The position numbers were made by a program, and so were the translations under genes. This document shows, one piece after another, positions 6,566-8,735 of a stretch of DNA of 8,735 nt. The notes beneath the pieces were generated by a model. The model saw only the letters and a list, made by a program, of their open reading frames with translations. It did not search any database and was not told where the DNA came from. Positions within the stretch are counted from its first letter, which is position 1; every line of letters starts with the position of its first letter. The DNA is from an uncultured Rhodospirillaceae bacterium (GTDB lineage Bacteria > Pseudomonadota > Alphaproteobacteria > Rhodospirillales > Casp-alpha2), in assembly GCA_913048145.1 (NCBI GenBank), contig CAJWVP010000106.1, forward strand, positions 1 through 8,735. Direction: 5' to 3'.

Positions 6566-6611
6566 TGAGACCCGTGATTGACTTGACGACCGGCGTCAAA
6601 GGTCGGTCTCA
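6566..6611. promoter_or_regulatory. Nested inverted repeats (possible operator or leader hairpin)
   Basis: The outer arms TGAGACC (6566-6572) and GGTCTCA (6605-6611) are perfect. Inside them, TTGACG (6583-6588) and CGTCAA (6594-6599) are also perfect, around ACCGG. Two nested dyads in 46 bases of a divergent gap suggest a regulator site or a structured 5' leader for the gene at 6679. The TTGACG arm could also serve as a -35 hexamer, but no good -10 follows at the usual spacing. Confidence 0.35.
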
Positions 6612-6628
6612 TAGTAATTGCCGGCAGT

Positions 6629-6682
6629 ATGGCGGAAGACCTTAACGCTACACCCCCTCACGAACACTCGGAGATCGTATGA
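6629..6682 (+). CDS. Possible 17-residue upstream peptide coupled by ATGA
   Basis: ATG 6629 opens a 17-codon frame (MAEDLNATPPHEHSEIV) whose TGA (6680-6682) overlaps the ATG of the next gene (6679-6681) as ATGA, a common coupling arrangement. There is no Shine-Dalgarno before it. The frame is open back to 6587, so it could be the remnant tail of a lost upstream gene, a leader peptide or a coincidence. Confidence 0.2.
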   Translation: MAEDLNATPPHEHSEIV

Positions 6683-7194
6683 AACTTGCCCGGACTATCC
6701 GCCTCGACGTCTCCGACACCAACGTGTTTACAGCGGCCGCGAAACCTGGCGAATGGGCTGTTACAGGGACTTTTGCCTTCGCCGATTCCGATCCCATCGC
6801 ATGGACCAACAAGGACAAGATTGCGTTTCGCGACGGCTGGATGGGGACCGAGAGTTTCGGCCGTTCAACGTTTGTTCAGGTGACCACTATTGCACAAGAA
6901 CATTATGAAGAAACAGTGCGTTGCCTAGCCGGGCATATCTTTGAATCCTACGGCGCGCCCGGCATGATCGATGCCCTTGATGCAGCCCGCACTGAGGTCG
7001 ACGATATGGCGAAGATTTGCGAGCACCCAGTCGGCACCCTTTTGGCCATTGAGCGAACCGCGGACGACCAGGCTATCACCGAACGCACCCGCGTCATAAC
7101 GCCGCCCAGCGAAGAATTTCACACTCGTATATGGGCTATCGACGATGATGACGGTGATGGCGACAGCCCCATCGCATCGCAGCGCATCCGGTGA
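6679..7194 (+). CDS. DUF6505-like conserved hypothetical protein
   Basis: A 171-residue cytoplasmic protein. Its opening MKLARTIRLDVSDTNVF, then KPGEWAV (22-28) and RDGWMGTESFGRSTFV (51-66), match my memory of an alphaproteobacterial family annotated as DUF6505. I recall that family standing near genes for lipoate/biotin-ligase-like and formate-dehydrogenase-associated proteins, but none of those is present here. Its biochemical role is unknown. The middle (about 64-125) looks like a mixed alpha/beta domain. The C-terminus carries an acidic run, IDDDDGDGD (154-162), which is likely disordered or metal-attracting. The start is supported by GGAG at 6670-6673, 5 bases before the ATG. It stands alone on its strand, divergent from the decarboxylase and convergent with the hydrolase. 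The ATGA overlap with a mini-frame hints that it once followed another gene. The family name is moderately sure, and that the gene is real is very sure. Confidence 0.82.
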   Translation: MKLARTIRLDVSDTNVFTAAAKPGEWAVTGTFAFADSDPIAWTNKDKIAFRDGWMGTESFGRSTFVQVTTIAQEHYEETVRCLAGHIFESYGAPGMIDALDAARTEVDDMAKICEHPVGTLLAIERTADDQAITERTRVITPPSEEFHTRIWAIDDDDGDGDSPIASQRIR

Positions 7195-7276
7195 TCGCGC
7201 CCATCTGGCAGGGCAACTTTGATCATCGCCTGAAAACCAAATGGGGCCGTTGAAATCTCCATAATTCGCGGCGTCG

Positions 7277-8131
7277 TCAGCCCAGATGTCTTTGGAAGAA
7301 CGGAACCAGGTTAGCCATGGCGGGCGCCAGTTCTCGGGTCTCGTAATCGACCCGGATCAGGTCGATATCCCCGCCGGCAGAACGGTAGAGTTCGCAAAAG
7401 CGTTCGGGTTCTTTGAGAGGCTGACCGGATTCCGGATCGTGATAGTCGTGAACGATATCTGGGGTGCCCTGGAGCCACAAGGCGGGCGGCGTTGTTACGG
7501 TTTCGCCGCGGACAAGAGCCATCATCGGGTTGCCCTCGGCCATGGCATCTTCATCGGGCCAATAGATATCGTGAAATTCAGGCAATCGACCGACCCATCC
7601 AGCGCTCTCCGGAGTTTCGAGGGATCGGTGAGCGTGCCGATATCGGGATAGGGGATTAATCACCGGCCAGACCAAGGCAGCGCAACAAACCTGGGCATCA
7701 ATGCTGGCGGCGCTATCTAAGGTCAGGGCACTGTAGCGGTCATCGTCCGGGCGCATGGCGATCAGGGCCGCCAAGTGACCGCCACTAGATTGCCCGCTCA
7801 ACCCCACCCGTTCCGCATCCAAGTTGTAACGCTCGGCATTCATTTTCAGCCATCGGATGGCATAGTGAATATCTTGCAGTGACGTAGGATATCTGTCCGG
7901 TCCGTGCCGGAAATCAAGCGCCGCAGCCGCGAAACCGGCGCCGGCTAGAACTTCGTCGCGGACCTGACATCCCGCCATGCTGCCCTCATTCCAGGCCCCG
8001 CCGTGCAAGTCCACAATCAGCGGAAATGGCCCGGCACCGGCCGGTCGACAGAGACGCAGCATCATGGACCGATCACCGTGCTGGAGGTATTCAATGTCCT
8101 CGTAGTTGAATTCTTGTATCCCATTCGACAT
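7277..8131 (-). CDS. Alpha/beta hydrolase (esterase/lipase type)
   Basis: A 284-residue alpha/beta-hydrolase-fold protein of the carboxylesterase / BD-FAE-like group, which hydrolyses esters or related bonds. The oxyanion-hole motif HGGAW is at 43-47, and the nucleophile elbow GQSSG at 113-117 gives S115 as nucleophile. D225 in LQGTPDIVH is the likely acid. A catalytic histidine is expected about 35-45 residues after the acid, but that segment reads VDYETRELAPAMANLV (261-276) and contains none. The only later histidines are H228, H231 and H282. The enzyme may thus be inactive, use another residue, or belong to a subgroup with a shifted histidine. There is no signal peptide. The start is supported by GGAG 7 bases upstream. 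It is convergent with the DUF6505-like gene (82-bp gap, no terminator seen) and divergent from the NIPSNAP gene (93-bp gap). The substrate is unknown. Confidence 0.88.
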   Translation of the reverse strand: MSNGIQEFNYEDIEYLQHGDRSMMLRLCRPAGAGPFPLIVDLHGGAWNEGSMAGCQVRDEVLAGAGFAAAALDFRHGPDRYPTSLQDIHYAIRWLKMNAERYNLDAERVGLSGQSSGGHLAALIAMRPDDDRYSALTLDSAASIDAQVCCAALVWPVINPLSRYRHAHRSLETPESAGWVGRLPEFHDIYWPDEDAMAEGNPMMALVRGETVTTPPALWLQGTPDIVHDYHDPESGQPLKEPERFCELYRSAGGDIDLIRVDYETRELAPAMANLVPFFQRHLG

Positions 8132-8138
8132 AGTTCAT

Positions 8139-8142
8139 CTCC
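8139..8142 (-). promoter_or_regulatory. Shine-Dalgarno of the hydrolase gene
   Basis: GGAG on the minus strand lies 7 bases before the ATG at 8131. A second, out-of-frame ATG just upstream is not used by any long frame. Confidence 0.6.
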
Positions 8143-8224
8143 GTCACCACTTAAACTCTGGATCGAATTGTAGCGCAGATTGAGTGAATGGCATCCACAT
8201 ACAAACTATAGAGAGATCGCACCC

Positions 8225-8548
8225 ATGCTATTCGACGTCCGCACCTACACCTGCAAGCCCGGCACCTTGAACGCGCACCTGAAGCTGTATGAGGAACACG
8301 GCATGAGACCTCAAGCTAACAACCTGGGTCAGCCCTTCGCCTACATGATCGGTGAAACGGGCAACCCGAACCAATACGTTCACATATGGATGTACGAGAA
8401 CGCTGGCGATCGCGAGACCCGCCGCGCAGCCATGTGGGCCGACCCGGAATGGCTGGCCTACGTGAAGAAAAGCGCTGAGCTGGGCGCCCTAGAAAAGCAG
8501 GAAAACATCCTCATGAACAACGTCAGTTTCTGGAATCCGAAGGCCTGA
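8225..8548 (+). CDS. NIPSNAP family protein
   Basis: A 107-residue protein of the NIPSNAP family, a dimeric ferredoxin-like alpha/beta-barrel fold. The typical opening MLFDVRTYTCKPGTLNAHLK (1-20), the strand YVHIWMYENAGDRETRR (51-67) and the segment MWADPEWLAYVKK (70-82) are all present, and the length is the usual one for a single domain. The bacterial members are mostly uncharacterised, and some occur in catabolic gene clusters. No active-site residues are established. The frame is open back to TTG 8180, but ATG 8225 is preferred: it matches the family start, and GAGAG lies 9 bases before it. It is divergent from the hydrolase gene, which may mean shared control from the 93-bp gap, but no operator is obvious there. 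A strong hairpin follows the stop codon. Confidence 0.9.
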   Translation: MLFDVRTYTCKPGTLNAHLKLYEEHGMRPQANNLGQPFAYMIGETGNPNQYVHIWMYENAGDRETRRAAMWADPEWLAYVKKSAELGALEKQENILMNNVSFWNPKA

Positions 8549-8563
8549 ATTTAGCGGCCGCCG

Positions 8564-8618
8564 GCGGCATTCGACCGCCATCGCGGAACCCTGCGAATGC
8601 CGCGGCGCCTTCTTTGTT
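8564..8618 (+). terminator. Nested-hairpin terminator after the NIPSNAP gene
   Basis: GCGGCATTCG (8564-8573) and CGAATGCCGC (8594-8603) form a perfect 10-bp stem. Its 20-nt loop holds a second perfect stem, CCGC (8575-8578) with GCGG (8583-8586). After GGCGCC comes TTCTTTGTT (8610-8618). The six GC bases between stem and T run are not ideal, but the position 16 bases past the stop codon and the stem quality support termination. Confidence 0.6.
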
Positions 8619-8735
8619 ATATTCGACGGTTGTATGAACTCTTTCGGACCCGGAACCACACGCGATACACATGGCGCATAAGGCGCGCCGACTGATGGGG
8701 CATACCCCCATGTTTGTTGGTTACTGACACCCGAC
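8619..8735. other. Right edge, no gene seen
   Basis: No gene can be supported in the last 117 bases. A 6-bp hairpin, ATGGGG (8695-8700) with CCCCAT (8706-8711), is followed by GTTTGTTGGTT. It could be a weak terminator for a gene entering from the right or for read-through. The only ATG frame of note is 18 codons (8671-8727). Confidence 0.4.

Noticed and set aside
7286..7651. Plus-strand open frame of 121 codons opposite the hydrolase
   Set aside because: The minus-strand hydrolase has clear motifs and a start signal, so this is its shadow.
8671..8727. 18-codon frame at the right edge
   Set aside because: It is too short, has no ribosome binding site, and its end lies inside a hairpin.
1..8735. 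tRNA, rRNA, CRISPR, insertion sequence, toxin-antitoxin or defence system
   Set aside because: I looked for cloverleaf stems, regularly spaced repeats, transposase motifs and paired small toxin genes and found none that could be supported.

Overview
The window reads as a chromosomal segment of a GC-rich alphaproteobacterium, probably near the Rhodospirillales. The grounds are the UvrA and SSB sequence types, the divergent ssb/uvrA arrangement, and a small MKLARTIR-type protein that I associate with alphaproteobacteria. This placement rests on recall, not on a search.

Left part (1-4212). An AT-rich edge (1-130) may hold the last codons of a gene entering from the left. Next come ssb (minus strand) and a 73-codon gene of unknown function on the same strand. 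Across a 172-bp gap, uvrA runs the other way and encodes a full-length 967-residue excision-repair ATPase. SSB and UvrA both serve DNA maintenance, and their adjacency is old and common in proteobacteria. I found no alphaproteobacterial LexA box (GTTC-N7-GTTC) between them.

Middle (4213-5089). This is the least explained part. It holds a weak hairpin after uvrA, a doubtful short ORF with a lipobox-like motif, and about 340 bp with only short broken frames. An AT-rich promoter-like stretch follows, carrying a perfect 19-bp palindrome. Beyond it lies an unrecognised protein of about 108 residues, then a good hairpin terminator.

Right part (5090-8735). A complete group II PLP-dependent decarboxylase (minus) is divergent from a 171-residue DUF6505-like protein (plus), with nested inverted repeats between them. 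An alpha/beta hydrolase (minus) follows, convergent with the DUF6505-like gene and divergent from a NIPSNAP-family protein (plus). A strong nested hairpin ends the NIPSNAP gene. These look like single-gene metabolic units rather than one pathway, and nothing links their substrates.

I found no tRNA, rRNA, CRISPR array, insertion sequence or clear defence system. The best candidates for something new are the 4618-5033 palindrome-plus-orphan unit and the nested repeats at 6566-6611.
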